Assembly (NCBI RefSeq): GCF_021183625.1
Contig: NZ_CP089214.1
Location: 434,001 to 498,000 of the forward strand
Source: Nocardia asteroides
GTDB taxonomy: Bacteria; Actinomycetota; Actinomycetes; Mycobacteriales; Mycobacteriaceae
Length of the DNA stretch: 64,000 nt
Direction: 5' to 3'
Below the pieces are notes generated by a model. The model did no database searches. It saw only the letters and a list, made by a program, of their open reading frames with translations, and had not been told where the DNA came from. Position 1 is the stretch's first letter; each line of letters starts with the position of its first letter. The position numbers and the translations under genes are program-made. Positions 40,619-49,680 of this stretch are shown here, piece after piece.

Positions 40619-41284
40619 GTGGGGACGCATGCCAGGGAGCCGGGAACGGCCGATCCGACCTCGTACTTCGACCCCGGCGAGCGCTGGGTCCCGGTCGACC
40701 GGCGCTGGTTCGGGATGGACCGGCGGACGCTGCTGCCCGCGCTGGTGGTGCTCGCGCTGGCGTTTCTGCAGGGCGTGCTGCTTCCACGGCTGGACGACGC
40801 CATCGCGGACGACGATGTGACCGCCGCGGGCGACGTGATCGCGCTGGACGGCGGGATCACCTTCCCGGCCGCACCCGGCTGGGCGCTGGTCGACGGGGAG
40901 CGGGCCGGCGACGAACCCAGCGGCAGGGGCTACCCGACGGTGGCGGTACTGGCCAGCGGCGGCACCCGGTTCAGCGTGCAGACCGGTGATTTCAACGGTG
41001 ACGCGAACGCCCTGCTCGACCAGATCGAGCGCACCGACGCCGCGCTCTCCGGCGGCCGCGGGCTGACGGCGACCGGCGATCCCGCCCCGGTCAGCACCGA
41101 TCGCGGCGCGACCGGGGTCAGCACCAGGTACACGACGGCGCAGCTGGACGGTGTGCTCGCCGCGTTCGTCTTCGACGGCATCGGGGTGGAGGTCGTGGCG
41201 ATCGGCCCCGCCGGGGCGGACCAGGACATTCGCACCGAGGTCGGCGCGATGATCGCCGGGCTCGGCCGGACCGGAGAGCGGTGA
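40619..41284 (+). CDS. Single-pass membrane protein of unknown function
   Basis: This 221-residue protein (GTG start after GGAGG) has one hydrophobic helix at about residues 37-57 and a soluble extracytoplasmic part with FPAAPGWALVDGE, FSVQTGDFNGDANALLDQ and STRYTTAQLDGVLAAFVFDGIGVEV. This resembles actinobacterial proteins that follow PsbP-like folds, but I do not recognise a family firmly. Its stop overlaps the start of the PrsW gene (GTGA), so the two probably work together in the membrane. Confidence 0.75.
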   Translation: MGTHAREPGTADPTSYFDPGERWVPVDRRWFGMDRRTLLPALVVLALAFLQGVLLPRLDDAIADDDVTAAGDVIALDGGITFPAAPGWALVDGERAGDEPSGRGYPTVAVLASGGTRFSVQTGDFNGDANALLDQIERTDAALSGGRGLTATGDPAPVSTDRGATGVSTRYTTAQLDGVLAAFVFDGIGVEVVAIGPAGADQDIRTEVGAMIAGLGRTGER

Positions 41285-42492
41285 GCGTGATGACCACATC
41301 GACCAGCGACCTCGAGCACGCTCGCTTCCTCGCGATCGAGCAGTCCGGCTGGGGCCGCTCCTTCACCCTCTACCAGCCGCGCAACCTCGCGTTCTGGGTC
41401 TACGCGCTGCTCACCGCCTCCGGAGCGCTGCTGTTCGCGAGCCGGATCGGCAACACCTACGGGGCCTACAGCCAGGCGATCCTGGTGACCGCGGCGGTGT
41501 TCGCGGTCTACGGCGCCCTGCTCTGGTGGTTCACCCACCACGTCGATCGCTACGCCCGCCAGCCGACGAAGATCCTGGTGGTGGCGTTCTGCTGGGGCGG
41601 GTTCGCCGCCACCTGGGCCATGGCCGCCTACGCCAACAACGCGCTGATCAGTATCTACGGCAAGCTCTTCGGGCATCCCTTCGCCCAGGACTGGGGGGCC
41701 GGGCTGGCCGCGCCGTTCACCGAGGAGACGGCGAAGGGGTTCGGGTTGCTGCTGCTCATCGCGCTGGCGCCGCGGCTGGTTCGCACCGCCTTCGACGGCC
41801 TGATCCTCGGCGCGTTCCTCGGACTCGGCTTCGAGATCATCGAGGACGTCGCCTACGGATTGAACTCGGGCGCCTCGCAGTTCGGCGCCAACCAGGTGGA
41901 GGCCTCGCTGAGCACGGTGATCGTGCGGGTGGCCACCGGCGCCGCCGGACATCTGGTCTACACCGCGCTGTTCTGCGCCGGGCTGGTCTATCTGCTCGGG
42001 CGTCCGGCCGAGCCGCGCCGGGCCGGGCGCGGGCTGCTGCTGATGGGCATCGCCATGCTGCTGCACGGGCTGTGGGACTCGATGGGCAACGCGGCGGGCG
42101 GCAGCGCCGTGGCGGCGTGGGCCCTCATCCTGGGAATGATGGCCGTGGCGGTGGCGATCGCAATCCGGGTATTCGTGCTGACCGTCCCCCGGGAGCGCGA
42201 GTTCCTCGCCGAGATCCTGGCGCCCGAGGTTGCGGCCGGTGCGGTCACCTCGGAGGAGGCGCTCGCCGCGTGCGGCAACGCCCGTGCGCGCCGCGCGTTC
42301 CGGCGGTCCGGTGGCACCCGGGCGGGGCGCGCACGGCAGGGTCACGTCCTGGACGCGGTGGACGACCTCGCCGATGCGCTCGCGGCGGAGCACGGCGCCG
42401 CGGCACCGCGGGTGGAGTTCGCCCGCGCGGAGGTGGCGCGGCTGCGCGAGGGCAGGCCGCCGAGCGACGCGCTGCTTCCGGTGCGGCTCTGA
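41281..42492 (+). CDS. PrsW family intramembrane protease
   Basis: This 403-residue protein has about eight membrane helices and the PrsW signatures FTEETAKG (Glu148 and Glu149 as EExxK), GFEIIED, AGHLVYTA and LHGLWDSMG. PrsW-type glutamic/metallo intramembrane proteases cleave membrane-anchored regulators such as anti-sigma factors. The C-terminal 90 residues form a soluble helical tail with basic residues. It is translationally coupled to the single-pass protein upstream, a possible substrate or partner (inference). Confidence 0.88.
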   Translation: MSVMTTSTSDLEHARFLAIEQSGWGRSFTLYQPRNLAFWVYALLTASGALLFASRIGNTYGAYSQAILVTAAVFAVYGALLWWFTHHVDRYARQPTKILVVAFCWGGFAATWAMAAYANNALISIYGKLFGHPFAQDWGAGLAAPFTEETAKGFGLLLLIALAPRLVRTAFDGLILGAFLGLGFEIIEDVAYGLNSGASQFGANQVEASLSTVIVRVATGAAGHLVYTALFCAGLVYLLGRPAEPRRAGRGLLLMGIAMLLHGLWDSMGNAAGGSAVAAWALILGMMAVAVAIAIRVFVLTVPREREFLAEILAPEVAAGAVTSEEALAACGNARARRAFRRSGGTRAGRARQGHVLDAVDDLADALAAEHGAAAPRVEFARAEVARLREGRPPSDALLPVRL

Positions 42493-42547
42493 CAGCCGCC
42501 ACCACAGCGGGCGGATCGCGGCCGCTCGCGTGCGTAGAGTTCGGCAG

Positions 42548-43057
42548 ATGGCCCGAACCATGCAGATCACCGACAGCATCGTGATCGCCGTCGACCCGGC
42601 GACCGCGTACGACAACATCGCCGACGTCACCCGCATGGGGCGCTGGAGCCCGGAGAACACCGGCGCCGTGCTCGACGCCCCCGGCCGCCCGGCCCGGGCC
42701 GGCGACACCTTCGTCGGCGCCAATGTGCGCGGGGGCATGCGCTGGCACACCGGCTGCGTGGTGACCGCCGCCGAGCCGGGCAGCCGCTTCGCCTTCCACG
42801 TGCGGCGCTGGGGCCTGCGCAAGCCCGCGCTCCGGGTGGCGGTGGCCACCTGGGAGTACCGCTTCGAGCCGGTCGACGGCGGCACCCGGGTCACCGAGAC
42901 CTGGACCGACGACCGGGCGAAGTGGCCGGACGCGGTCGCGTCGGTCTTCGACCGCCTCGTCACCGGCAAGCGCGGCTTCGCCGAATTCCAGCGGGGCAAT
43001 ATCCGGCGCACCCTGACCCGGCTCAAAGAGGTCCTGGAGTCCGAGCAGGTCGGCTGA
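42548..43057 (+). CDS. SRPBCC family protein
   Basis: This 169-residue protein has the helix-grip START-like fold: ITDSIVIAVDPATAYDNIADVTRMGRWSPE, TFVGANVRGGMRWHTGCVVT and YRFEPVDGGTRVTETW. Such proteins bind hydrophobic ligands; several act as polyketide cyclases. No catalytic residue is clear. It is separated from the PrsW gene by 55 bases and converges on the NAD(P)H-binding gene. Confidence 0.85.
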   Translation: MARTMQITDSIVIAVDPATAYDNIADVTRMGRWSPENTGAVLDAPGRPARAGDTFVGANVRGGMRWHTGCVVTAAEPGSRFAFHVRRWGLRKPALRVAVATWEYRFEPVDGGTRVTETWTDDRAKWPDAVASVFDRLVTGKRGFAEFQRGNIRRTLTRLKEVLESEQVG

Positions 43058-43101
43058 CCGATTGGCCGGACGGGCCAACATGGCGACCGGTCGGTCAGCC
43101 G
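43051..43101. terminator. Nested inverted repeat between convergent genes
   Basis: Outer 11-base arms CGGCTGACCGA (43051-43061) and TCGGTCAGCCG (43091-43101) enclose an inner hairpin, TTGGCC-GGACG-GGCCAA (43062-43078). It covers the stops of both convergent genes and probably ends transcription from both sides. Confidence 0.6.
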
Positions 43102-43850
43102 GCCGGGTGCCGCCGGTCCAGCCAGCTGGCGAAGGTGGGGCCGGCCAGCTCGGCCGCGGGGCCGGGCAGCAGCCCGCCGTCCGCCTGCAGCGCGGCGTCC
43201 GGCGCGGTGTCGTCGGCGGACTCCAGCACGTGCGCGGGTGCGCCGCGCCGCTCGGCCAGTGCCCGCACCGCGGTCACCAGCTCCAGCGGCTCCGGCCCCG
43301 CCAGCTCGAGCCGCGCGGGCGCCTCGGCGGCGAGCGCGAGATCGGCGAGCCGCTCGGCGACGGTCCGCGCGCTCACCAGCTGGGTGCGCATCCGCGGCAC
43401 GGTGGCGGTGTCGCCGACGGTGGTCCAGTTCAGCATCATCTCGGTGAATTCGTGGAACTGGGCGGCGCGCAGAATCCGCACCGGCACCGCGCCTTCCAGG
43501 TAGGCGTGTTCCTGGGCGAGCTTGCCCGCGTAGTGCCCGGCGGTGGTGTCGTCGATGCCGATGATCGAGAGCAGCACGATGTGCCGCACCCCGGTGCGCG
43601 CCGCGGCGGCCCGCACCCGCCGCGCGACGGTGCCGAAGAACTCGCGCACCGCCTCGGTCTCCTGCAGCGGCGAGTTCACCGCGTCGACGATCGCGTCGAC
43701 TCCGACCAGCGCCGCGTCCAGCCCGGCGCCGGTGTAGGCGTCCACCCCGGACGTCCGGGTCAGCGCGATCACCTCGTGCCCGCGGCCGGTGAGCACCTCG
43801 GCCACGGCCGCGCCGATCAGTCCGCCTGCCCCCAGTACCGCTACCCGCAT
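43095..43850 (-). CDS. NAD(P)H-binding atypical SDR family protein
   Basis: This 251-residue protein from ATG 43850, after AAGGAG, has an N-terminal Rossmann motif AVLGAGGLIGAAVAEVL and later HIVLLSIIGID, VPVRILRAAQFHEF and TFASWLDRR, matching NmrA/NAD(P)H-binding atypical SDR proteins that sense redox state or reduce quinone-like substrates. The active-site tyrosine is not evident. It is divergent from the MBL-fold gene at 44009, with a shared 158-base promoter region. Confidence 0.85.
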   Translation of the reverse strand: MRVAVLGAGGLIGAAVAEVLTGRGHEVIALTRTSGVDAYTGAGLDAALVGVDAIVDAVNSPLQETEAVREFFGTVARRVRAAAARTGVRHIVLLSIIGIDDTTAGHYAGKLAQEHAYLEGAVPVRILRAAQFHEFTEMMLNWTTVGDTATVPRMRTQLVSARTVAERLADLALAAEAPARLELAGPEPLELVTAVRALAERRGAPAHVLESADDTAPDAALQADGGLLPGPAAELAGPTFASWLDRRHPAG

Positions 43851-44008
43851 GTCGTGCTCCTTCGCTTCGTGGCTGTCGAGGGGTGACGACACGGCGAACG
43901 GATGTGTGACAACCGGGCGCGCAAACGCCCGGCATTCCGTAGGTTGTCGGTGTCCGCCGTCGTGGCCGAGGCGGACTCCCCCTTCCCCTTCGACGACGGA
44001 ACGCGCCC

Positions 44009-44791
44009 GTGAAAGTCCACCACCTGAACTGTGGCAGCATGCATCCCCCCGCGACGGCCGACCTGGTCTGTCATGTCCTGCTGGTCGAGGCACCCGGCTC
44101 GCTGGTGCTGGTCGACACCGGCTTCGGCCTGCGCGACATCGTCGATCCGGGCGCCAGGATCGGTCCGGTGCGGCACCTGCTACGGCCCTTGCTGGAGCCG
44201 AACGAGACGGCCGCGCGGCAGGTGGAGCGGCTCGGTTTCAAGCGCGACGACGTGCGCCACATCGTGCTCACCCACCTGGACGCCGACCACATCGGCGGGC
44301 TCGCCGACTTCCCGCACGCCCAGGTGCACCTGACCTCGGCGGAGCTGCGCGGCGCCGTCACCGAGCCGACCTCGCGCGAGCGCATGCGCTTCCGCGCCGC
44401 GCAGTGGGCGCACGGCCCGAAATTCGTGCAGCACAACCCGGCGGGCGAGCCGTGGCGCGGCTTCGCCGCGGCCCGCGAGCTCACCGAGATCGCGCCGGGC
44501 ATCGTGCTCATCGCCCTGCCCGGGCACACCCGCGGGCACGCCTGCGTCGCGGTGGACGCCGGGCGTCGCTGGATCCTGCACGCCGGTGACGCCTTCTACC
44601 ACCCGGCCACGCTGGACGGCCGCTCGAAGGTCCCGTTCCCGCTGTCGATCATGGAGTCGTGGGTCGCCTACGACCGGCACCGGGTTCGGGAGAACCACGC
44701 CCGGCTCGCCGAGCTCTACCAGCGCGGCGAACCCGACCTGCGGATCGTCTGCGCGCACGACGCCTCGCTGCTGGCCGGTTCGCTCGTCTGA
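44009..44791 (+). CDS. MBL-fold metallo-hydrolase (AHL-lactonase-like)
   Basis: This 260-residue protein with GTG start has the metallo-beta-lactamase signature HLDADH (89-94) and LPGHTRGH with LHAGDAF, so the dinuclear zinc site is complete. It resembles N-acyl homoserine lactonase family hydrolases, though many relatives act on other esters. Divergent from the NAD(P)H-binding gene and followed by a DUF1772-like membrane protein. Quorum quenching is possible but unproven. Confidence 0.88.
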   Translation: MKVHHLNCGSMHPPATADLVCHVLLVEAPGSLVLVDTGFGLRDIVDPGARIGPVRHLLRPLLEPNETAARQVERLGFKRDDVRHIVLTHLDADHIGGLADFPHAQVHLTSAELRGAVTEPTSRERMRFRAAQWAHGPKFVQHNPAGEPWRGFAAARELTEIAPGIVLIALPGHTRGHACVAVDAGRRWILHAGDAFYHPATLDGRSKVPFPLSIMESWVAYDRHRVRENHARLAELYQRGEPDLRIVCAHDASLLAGSLV

Positions 44792-44878
44792 AAGTTCGCT
44801 TCTCGGGGGATATTTCGGGGTCGGGCTCCGGGTAGCGCCCGGATTCCCCGCTCGCGCGCGCGGCCTAGCGTTTTCGGT

Positions 44879-45379
44879 ATGACACGCGCACGCGCCATCG
44901 CACTCTGGCTCTTGGTGATCTTCGTCGGTATCCAGTTCGGGGCGGGCTGGTACGAGAAGGTCATCGTGGTGCACCTGTGGGAGCAGGTGCCGCCGGCGGA
45001 CACGCTCGCCGCCATGACCGATTCCGGCTTCGAGCGGGCGGGGAAGGCGTTCTGGCCCTTCGTCTCGCCGCTGGTCGCGCTGCTGGCCCTGGTGAACATC
45101 GGCCTCGCCTGGCGGGCACCGGGCCCGATGCGGCGCTGGTGGCTGGCCGCCGCCCTGCTCATGACCACCTACGCCCTGGTCAGCTACGGCTGGTTCGTAC
45201 CGCAGATGGTGCTCTTCCAGCGCGACGGCGCGGACTGGGATGCCGATCGCACCGCCTCCTTCGTCGAGCTGTGGACATCGGCGAACTACGCCCGGATGGC
45301 GCTCGGCGGGGTGGGCTGGCTCTGCGCGCTGCGCGCGCTCTCGCTGTCCGGCGACCGTGCGCGGCCGATCGCCGATTAG
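44879..45379 (+). CDS. Four-helix membrane protein, DUF1772-like
   Basis: This 166-residue protein has four hydrophobic helices and the N-terminal GAGWYEKVIVVHLWEQVP, typical of the DUF1772/anthrone oxygenase-like group of small membrane proteins, whose biochemical role is mostly unknown. It is followed after ten bases by a TetR gene on the same strand, a pairing also seen at 54011-55121, where the orientation is divergent. Confidence 0.78.
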   Translation: MTRARAIALWLLVIFVGIQFGAGWYEKVIVVHLWEQVPPADTLAAMTDSGFERAGKAFWPFVSPLVALLALVNIGLAWRAPGPMRRWWLAAALLMTTYALVSYGWFVPQMVLFQRDGADWDADRTASFVELWTSANYARMALGGVGWLCALRALSLSGDRARPIAD

Positions 45380-45389
45380 CATCGCGGAA

Positions 45390-46016
45390 ATGACCGGAAC
45401 GGCCCCGAGCAGCAGCAGGCGCACCAACCGCCGCGGCGCGGCGACCCGCGAGTCCATGCTCGAGGCCGCGCTCAGCTCGCTGGCGTCCGGCGATCCCGGC
45501 TCGGTCTCGGCCAACCGGATCGCCAAGGACATCGGAGTCACCTGGGGTGCGGTGAAGTACCAGTTCGGCGATATCGACGGGCTGTGGGCGGCGGTGCTGC
45601 ACCGCACCGCCGAGCGGCGCGGCGAGCTCCCGGTGGGGCTGGCGCCCGGCGGCTCGCTCCGGGAGCGGGTCGCCGCCACCGTCGACACGCTCTACCACGG
45701 CCTGACCGGCACCGATTCGCGCGCCATCGAGACGCTGCGCGCCGCGCTCCCGCGCGACCCGGCCGAGCTGGAGCGGCTCTACCCGCGGACCGCGGCCGAG
45801 CTCGTCTCCTGGCGGGCCGGCTGGAACGCCGCCTGTCAGAAAGCCTTCGCCGATCTCGACGTGGACCCGGAGCGGGTGCGCGAGGTGGCCTCGTTCCTGC
45901 CGGGCGCCATGCGCGGCATCGTCTCGGAGAAGCAGCTCGGCACCTACGCCGACCTGGACGAGGCGCGCCGCGGCTTCACCGCCGCCATCGTCGCCTACCT
46001 GGAGCACTCGCGCTGA
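45390..46016 (+). CDS. TetR family transcriptional regulator
   Basis: This 208-residue protein has a basic N-terminus (SSSRRTNRRGAATRESMLEA) and a TetR helix-turn-helix (SVSANRIAKDIGVTWGAVKYQFGDIDGLWAAVLHRT). It lies ten bases after the DUF1772-like gene and converges on the next TetR gene. It probably regulates the membrane-protein operon in which it sits. Confidence 0.87.
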   Translation: MTGTAPSSSRRTNRRGAATRESMLEAALSSLASGDPGSVSANRIAKDIGVTWGAVKYQFGDIDGLWAAVLHRTAERRGELPVGLAPGGSLRERVAATVDTLYHGLTGTDSRAIETLRAALPRDPAELERLYPRTAAELVSWRAGWNAACQKAFADLDVDPERVREVASFLPGAMRGIVSEKQLGTYADLDEARRGFTAAIVAYLEHSR

Positions 46017-46019
46017 GCC

Positions 46020-46598
46020 TCACTTCAGCAGCGCGCCGACCAGCGTGATCAGGTACTCGACGGTGGCCTCCTGGCTCAGCCCCTGCTCGTGCCGCAGGCT
46101 GCGCCAGGTGCCGACGTTCAGCACGACGACGAGCAGATCGCCGAACCGATCCTGCTCGTGCGGGCGGCGCGCGATCTCGGCGGCGAAGACCGTCTCCACC
46201 CAGTCCCGGTGCGAGCGGTGCCCGTCCTCGATGATCGGCAGCAGCTCCGGCATCCGCTCGGCGAGCGCGAGCAGCCGCCAGGTGCCCTCGCCGGTCTGCT
46301 CGTAGTCGCGCACCGCGGTGCGCACGATGGATTCCACGTCGCCCGGCACCGCCGCGGAGCGCCCGGCCTTGATCGCCGGCGCGAACCGCTCGGCCAGCCC
46401 GGCCAGGTACAGCCCGATCTTGCTGCCGAAGTGGTTGACCACCGTCTGCGACGAAACCCCGGCCGCGGCAGCGATGTCCGCGATCGTCACCTCGTCGTAC
46501 CAGGCATCCACGAACAGCTGGATCGCCGCGTCCAGGATGGCCTCCCTGGTCTGTTCGCGCGCCTTCGCCCTCGCCGTCATCTCGTATCGGCGCGTCAT
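46020..46598 (-). CDS. TetR family regulator of the adjacent glycosyltransferase
   Basis: This 192-residue protein from ATG 46598 (frame open to 46628) has a TetR DNA-binding domain, ILDAAIQLFVDAWYDEVTIADIAAAAGVSSQTVVNHFGSK. It is divergent from the glycosyltransferase gene at 46677. An inverted repeat overlapping that gene's -10 region (46635-46649) is its likely operator. Confidence 0.88.
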   Translation of the reverse strand: MTRRYEMTARAKAREQTREAILDAAIQLFVDAWYDEVTIADIAAAAGVSSQTVVNHFGSKIGLYLAGLAERFAPAIKAGRSAAVPGDVESIVRTAVRDYEQTGEGTWRLLALAERMPELLPIIEDGHRSHRDWVETVFAAEIARRPHEQDRFGDLLVVVLNVGTWRSLRHEQGLSQEATVEYLITLVGALLK

Positions 46599-46619
46599 CG
46601 CACCTGCTTCCCTTTGGCC

Positions 46620-46649
46620 TTGACACAAATCAATTTAGTCTCATACTAA
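46620..46649 (+). promoter_or_regulatory. Promoter and overlapping operator of the glycosyltransferase gene
   Basis: TTGACA (46620-46625) and ATACTA (46643-46648) are 17 bases apart, a strong vegetative-type promoter reading toward 46677. TTAGT-CTCAT-ACTAA (46635-46649) is a perfect five-base inverted repeat covering the -10 box, a natural repressor site. Confidence 0.65.
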
Positions 46650-46676
46650 CAGAAGTCCCTCGAAACGGAGCCCGCG

Positions 46677-47927
46677 ATGACCCGCTTCCTCGTCTACACC
46701 GCCCCGGCCACCGGCCACACCCTCCCCCTGGTCCCCGGCCTCCTCGAGCTGCGCCGCCGCGGCCACGAGGTGCACGTGCGCACCCTGCCCGCCCTGGTCG
46801 GCCCGCTGCGCGCCGCCGGGCTCTCCGCCGACGCCGTCGACCCGCGCGTCACCGCGGTCGAGGTCACCGACTTCCGCGCCACCTCCGACACCGAGCGGCT
46901 GCGCAGCGGCCAGGTCGATCTGCTGCGCCGCGGCCGCTTCGACGGCCCCGACCTGGACGCCGCCATCGCCGAGCACCGCCCCGACGTGCTGCTGGTCGAT
47001 TCCATCGCCTACGGCGCGCAGACCCGCGCCCAGGCGTCGCCGCTGCCGACCGCCATGGTGCTTCCCTCGGTGCTTCCGGTGCGCGGCCGCGGCGTCCCGC
47101 CGTACGGCCTCGGGCTGAAGCCGCTGTCCGGCCCGCTCGGCCGGGTGCGCGACGCGGTGGGGTGGAAGCTGGTCGAGCGCATCTTCGGCAAGGCCATGCT
47201 GCCGGGGCTGAACGAGCTGCGCCGGGAGGCCGGGCTGCCCGGGTTCCGCTCCCCGCTCGACCAGTTCACCGCCCAGGACGCGGTCATCGTGCTCACCGGC
47301 GAGCCGCTGGAGTACCCGCGCACGGACCTGCCCGCCCACGTCCACCTGGTCGGCGCCCAGCCCTGGGACCTGCCCGCCGAGCGCCCCGCCTACCTGGACG
47401 AGCCCGGCGACCCCTGGGTCCTGGTCACCTGCTCCACCGACTACCAGGGCGACGAGGACCTGGCCCGGATCGCGGTCGAGGCGCTGCGCGACCACCCGGT
47501 GCGGGTGCTGCTCACCCTCGCCGAGGCGTACGAGGGCGCCGCGCTGGTGAGCTCGGGCAACATCCGGGTGGAGCGGTTCGTGCCGCACGGGCACGTGCTG
47601 CCGCACTGCGCCGCCGTCGTCACGCACGGCGGGTTCGGGATCGTCTCCAAGGCCATGGCCGCGGGCGTGCCGACGGTGGTCGTCCCCTTCGGGCGGGATC
47701 AGCCGGAGATCGCGCGGCGCGTCAGCGAGGCCGGTGCCGGGGTCACGCTGCGGCCGAAGGAACTGAACCCCCGCTCGCTGCGCGTGGCCGTCGAGCGCGC
47801 CCGCGCCCTGACGCCCGGCGCCCGCGCCGCCGCCGCGACGCTGCGGGCGAACAGCGGGGCCACCCGGTTCGCGGATGTCGCCGAGGGGCTCGGGGTCGGG
47901 GCGGCGAGGTCGGAGCTCAGTCGCTGA
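46677..47927 (+). CDS. GT1-family glycosyltransferase (GT-B fold)
   Basis: This 416-residue protein is a UDP-glycosyltransferase/macrolide-glycosyltransferase-type GT-B enzyme. The N-terminal acceptor domain starts TAPATGHTLPLVPGLLELRRRGHEV, and the C-terminal donor domain has the FVPHGHVLPHCAAVVTHGG then FGIVSKAMAAGVPTVVVPFGRDQPE region with the His-Gly-Gly and Asp-Gln donor-binding residues. It glycosylates small molecules, for instance to inactivate a xenobiotic or decorate a product. TetR control suggests an inducible detoxification role. Confidence 0.9.
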   Translation: MTRFLVYTAPATGHTLPLVPGLLELRRRGHEVHVRTLPALVGPLRAAGLSADAVDPRVTAVEVTDFRATSDTERLRSGQVDLLRRGRFDGPDLDAAIAEHRPDVLLVDSIAYGAQTRAQASPLPTAMVLPSVLPVRGRGVPPYGLGLKPLSGPLGRVRDAVGWKLVERIFGKAMLPGLNELRREAGLPGFRSPLDQFTAQDAVIVLTGEPLEYPRTDLPAHVHLVGAQPWDLPAERPAYLDEPGDPWVLVTCSTDYQGDEDLARIAVEALRDHPVRVLLTLAEAYEGAALVSSGNIRVERFVPHGHVLPHCAAVVTHGGFGIVSKAMAAGVPTVVVPFGRDQPEIARRVSEAGAGVTLRPKELNPRSLRVAVERARALTPGARAAAATLRANSGATRFADVAEGLGVGAARSELSR

Positions 47928-47946
47928 GAGCGCCTCGCCGGTGCCG

Positions 47947-48918
47947 TCAGGCTCGGCCCACCGCTGTCGCAAGCGCGCCGAAGTCGTAGACCACCCTGGT
48001 CGAGCGCTCCGACTCCCGCCAAAGCAGATCGTTCGCATCGGGGTCCGTCGCGTACTCGGAGATCCGCGCCCGCTCCGGGTTGCCCCGCATCTCCCGCCAG
48101 TCGGCGGGGCCGAAGTATTCGGCGCCGACGGCGGCGGGGTCGGTGGCCGCGCGCAGCGTCGCGAGCGCGCCGACGGCGGCGGGCTGCTGGGTCCAACCGA
48201 CCAGGGGGCGCAGCACTCCCGAGTTGAGCTGCCTGGACAGCGGGCCCATGTTGTCGCCGAAGGCCGTGTGCACCGACCCGGGGTGCGCGGCCGTCGCGAT
48301 CGCCGGTGCGCCCGCGGCCGCCAGCCTGCGCTGGAGTTCGAGTGTGAACATCAGGTTGGCGAGCTTCGACTGCCCGTACACGACCATGTTCCGGTACCGC
48401 CGATTCGCGCAGTGCAGGTCGTCGAGGTCGAGCGGCGCCCGGTGGTGCAGGAGGCTGCCGACGGTGACGATGCGCGCTCCCCGGTGCGGGGCGATGCGGT
48501 CGAGCAGCAGCCCGGTCAGGGCGAAGGGCCCGAGGTGGTTGGTGGCGATGGTCGCCTCGAAGCCGTCCGCCGACTCGGTGCGCCGCGCGAAGGTGGTGCC
48601 CGCGTTGTTGACGAGGAGGTCGATGCGCGCGAACTCCGCCCGGAGCTGCTCGGCCGCCGCCCGCACCGACATGAGGGACAGCAGATCCGCGCGCACGGTG
48701 CGGATCTCGGCATCCGGGGCGGTCTCCCGGATGCGCTCGGCCGCCGTCTCGGCCCTGCCGATGCTCCGGCAGACCAGCGCGACCGTCGCGCCACGCTCCG
48801 CGAGCACCCGCGCGGTCTCGAAGCCGAGCCCGCTGTTGGCGCCGGTGACGACGGCGATCCGGCCGTGCTGGGCGGGGATGTCCGCCTCCGTCCACGGCGT
48901 CCGGGGTTCGGTGGTCAT
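47947..48918 (-). CDS. SDR family oxidoreductase (retinol dehydrogenase-like)
   Basis: This 323-residue protein from ATG 48918, after AAGGAC, has TGANSGLG near residue 26, NNAG, the serine in TVGSL and the catalytic YGQSK, the pattern of the WW-domain/retinol dehydrogenase-like extended SDRs common in actinomycetes. The longer C-terminus includes SEYATDPDANDLLWRESE. It converges on the glycosyltransferase and lies upstream of the TetR at 49066 in the opposite reading order; no functional link is clear. Confidence 0.9.
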   Translation of the reverse strand: MTTEPRTPWTEADIPAQHGRIAVVTGANSGLGFETARVLAERGATVALVCRSIGRAETAAERIRETAPDAEIRTVRADLLSLMSVRAAAEQLRAEFARIDLLVNNAGTTFARRTESADGFEATIATNHLGPFALTGLLLDRIAPHRGARIVTVGSLLHHRAPLDLDDLHCANRRYRNMVVYGQSKLANLMFTLELQRRLAAAGAPAIATAAHPGSVHTAFGDNMGPLSRQLNSGVLRPLVGWTQQPAAVGALATLRAATDPAAVGAEYFGPADWREMRGNPERARISEYATDPDANDLLWRESERSTRVVYDFGALATAVGRA

Positions 48919-49065
48919 GGGAGTCCTTCCGTCGGTGCGGCGTTCTCCCGCAGACTCAATCGACCCGGCGTGAACATCGATCGACGCCGAGGTAACGTTG
49001 AGGTAGCTAAACGAGTTGCACAGCAACGCTTTTCATGCTCGGCCCGGCACCGGCCCGCACCGCGG

Positions 49066-49665
49066 CTATCCGGCGCCGAGCAGCTCCGCGGCGATCGCGC
49101 GCCCGAGCCGGAGCGGCTCCACCGAGTGCTCCAGCTTCGACCCCGCCAGCGCGCCGTCGTAGACGAGCTGGATCCGCTGCGCGAGCACACCCGGATCGGC
49201 CACCCCCGCCTCGGCGAGCAGCCCGGTCAGCGTCTCCCGGACCCAGACCCGATGCGCGACAACCGGTTCCAGCCGCTCATCGGGAAACTCGGTCGCCGCG
49301 TTCGCGTACTGACACCCCCGGAACCCCTTCCCCGGCGCGGAGGCCAGCGCGAGGTCGAAGAAGGTCAGCACCCGATCGGCGGGGCCGGGGACGGCGGCCA
49401 CCGCCTCCTGCCAGCGCGCCCGGTCGCGGCGGTCGAGGTGCTCGAGGTAGGCGAGCACCAGCGCGTCCTTGGAGCCATAGCTGGAGTAGAGGCTGGCCCG
49501 CGCCACCCCGGCCTCGGCCAGCACCCGGTCGATGCCGACGGCGCGAATGCCGTAGCGGGCGAAGAGGGCTCCGGCGGTGTCGAGCAGGCGCTGCGCCGGG
49601 CTCGGCCTGGCCGGCTGCCCTGCCTGCGCCGCGGGTTCCGTCGACGTGGTCACACCGTCCACCAT
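49066..49665 (-). CDS. TetR family transcriptional regulator
   Basis: This 199-residue protein from ATG 49665, just after GGAG (GTG 49671 possible), has a TetR helix-turn-helix, LFARYGIRAVGIDRVLAEAGVARASLYSSYGSKDALVLAYLEH. The later motif FRGCQYANAATEFPD is shared by a large group of actinobacterial TetR proteins. It is divergent from the leader peptide and sulfur operon, and a perfect 20-bp palindrome (49681-49700) lies between them, so it probably represses that operon and itself. Confidence 0.9.
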   Translation of the reverse strand: MVDGVTTSTEPAAQAGQPARPSPAQRLLDTAGALFARYGIRAVGIDRVLAEAGVARASLYSSYGSKDALVLAYLEHLDRRDRARWQEAVAAVPGPADRVLTFFDLALASAPGKGFRGCQYANAATEFPDERLEPVVAHRVWVRETLTGLLAEAGVADPGVLAQRIQLVYDGALAGSKLEHSVEPLRLGRAIAAELLGAG

Positions 49666-49680
49666 AGCCACTCCGCCAAA

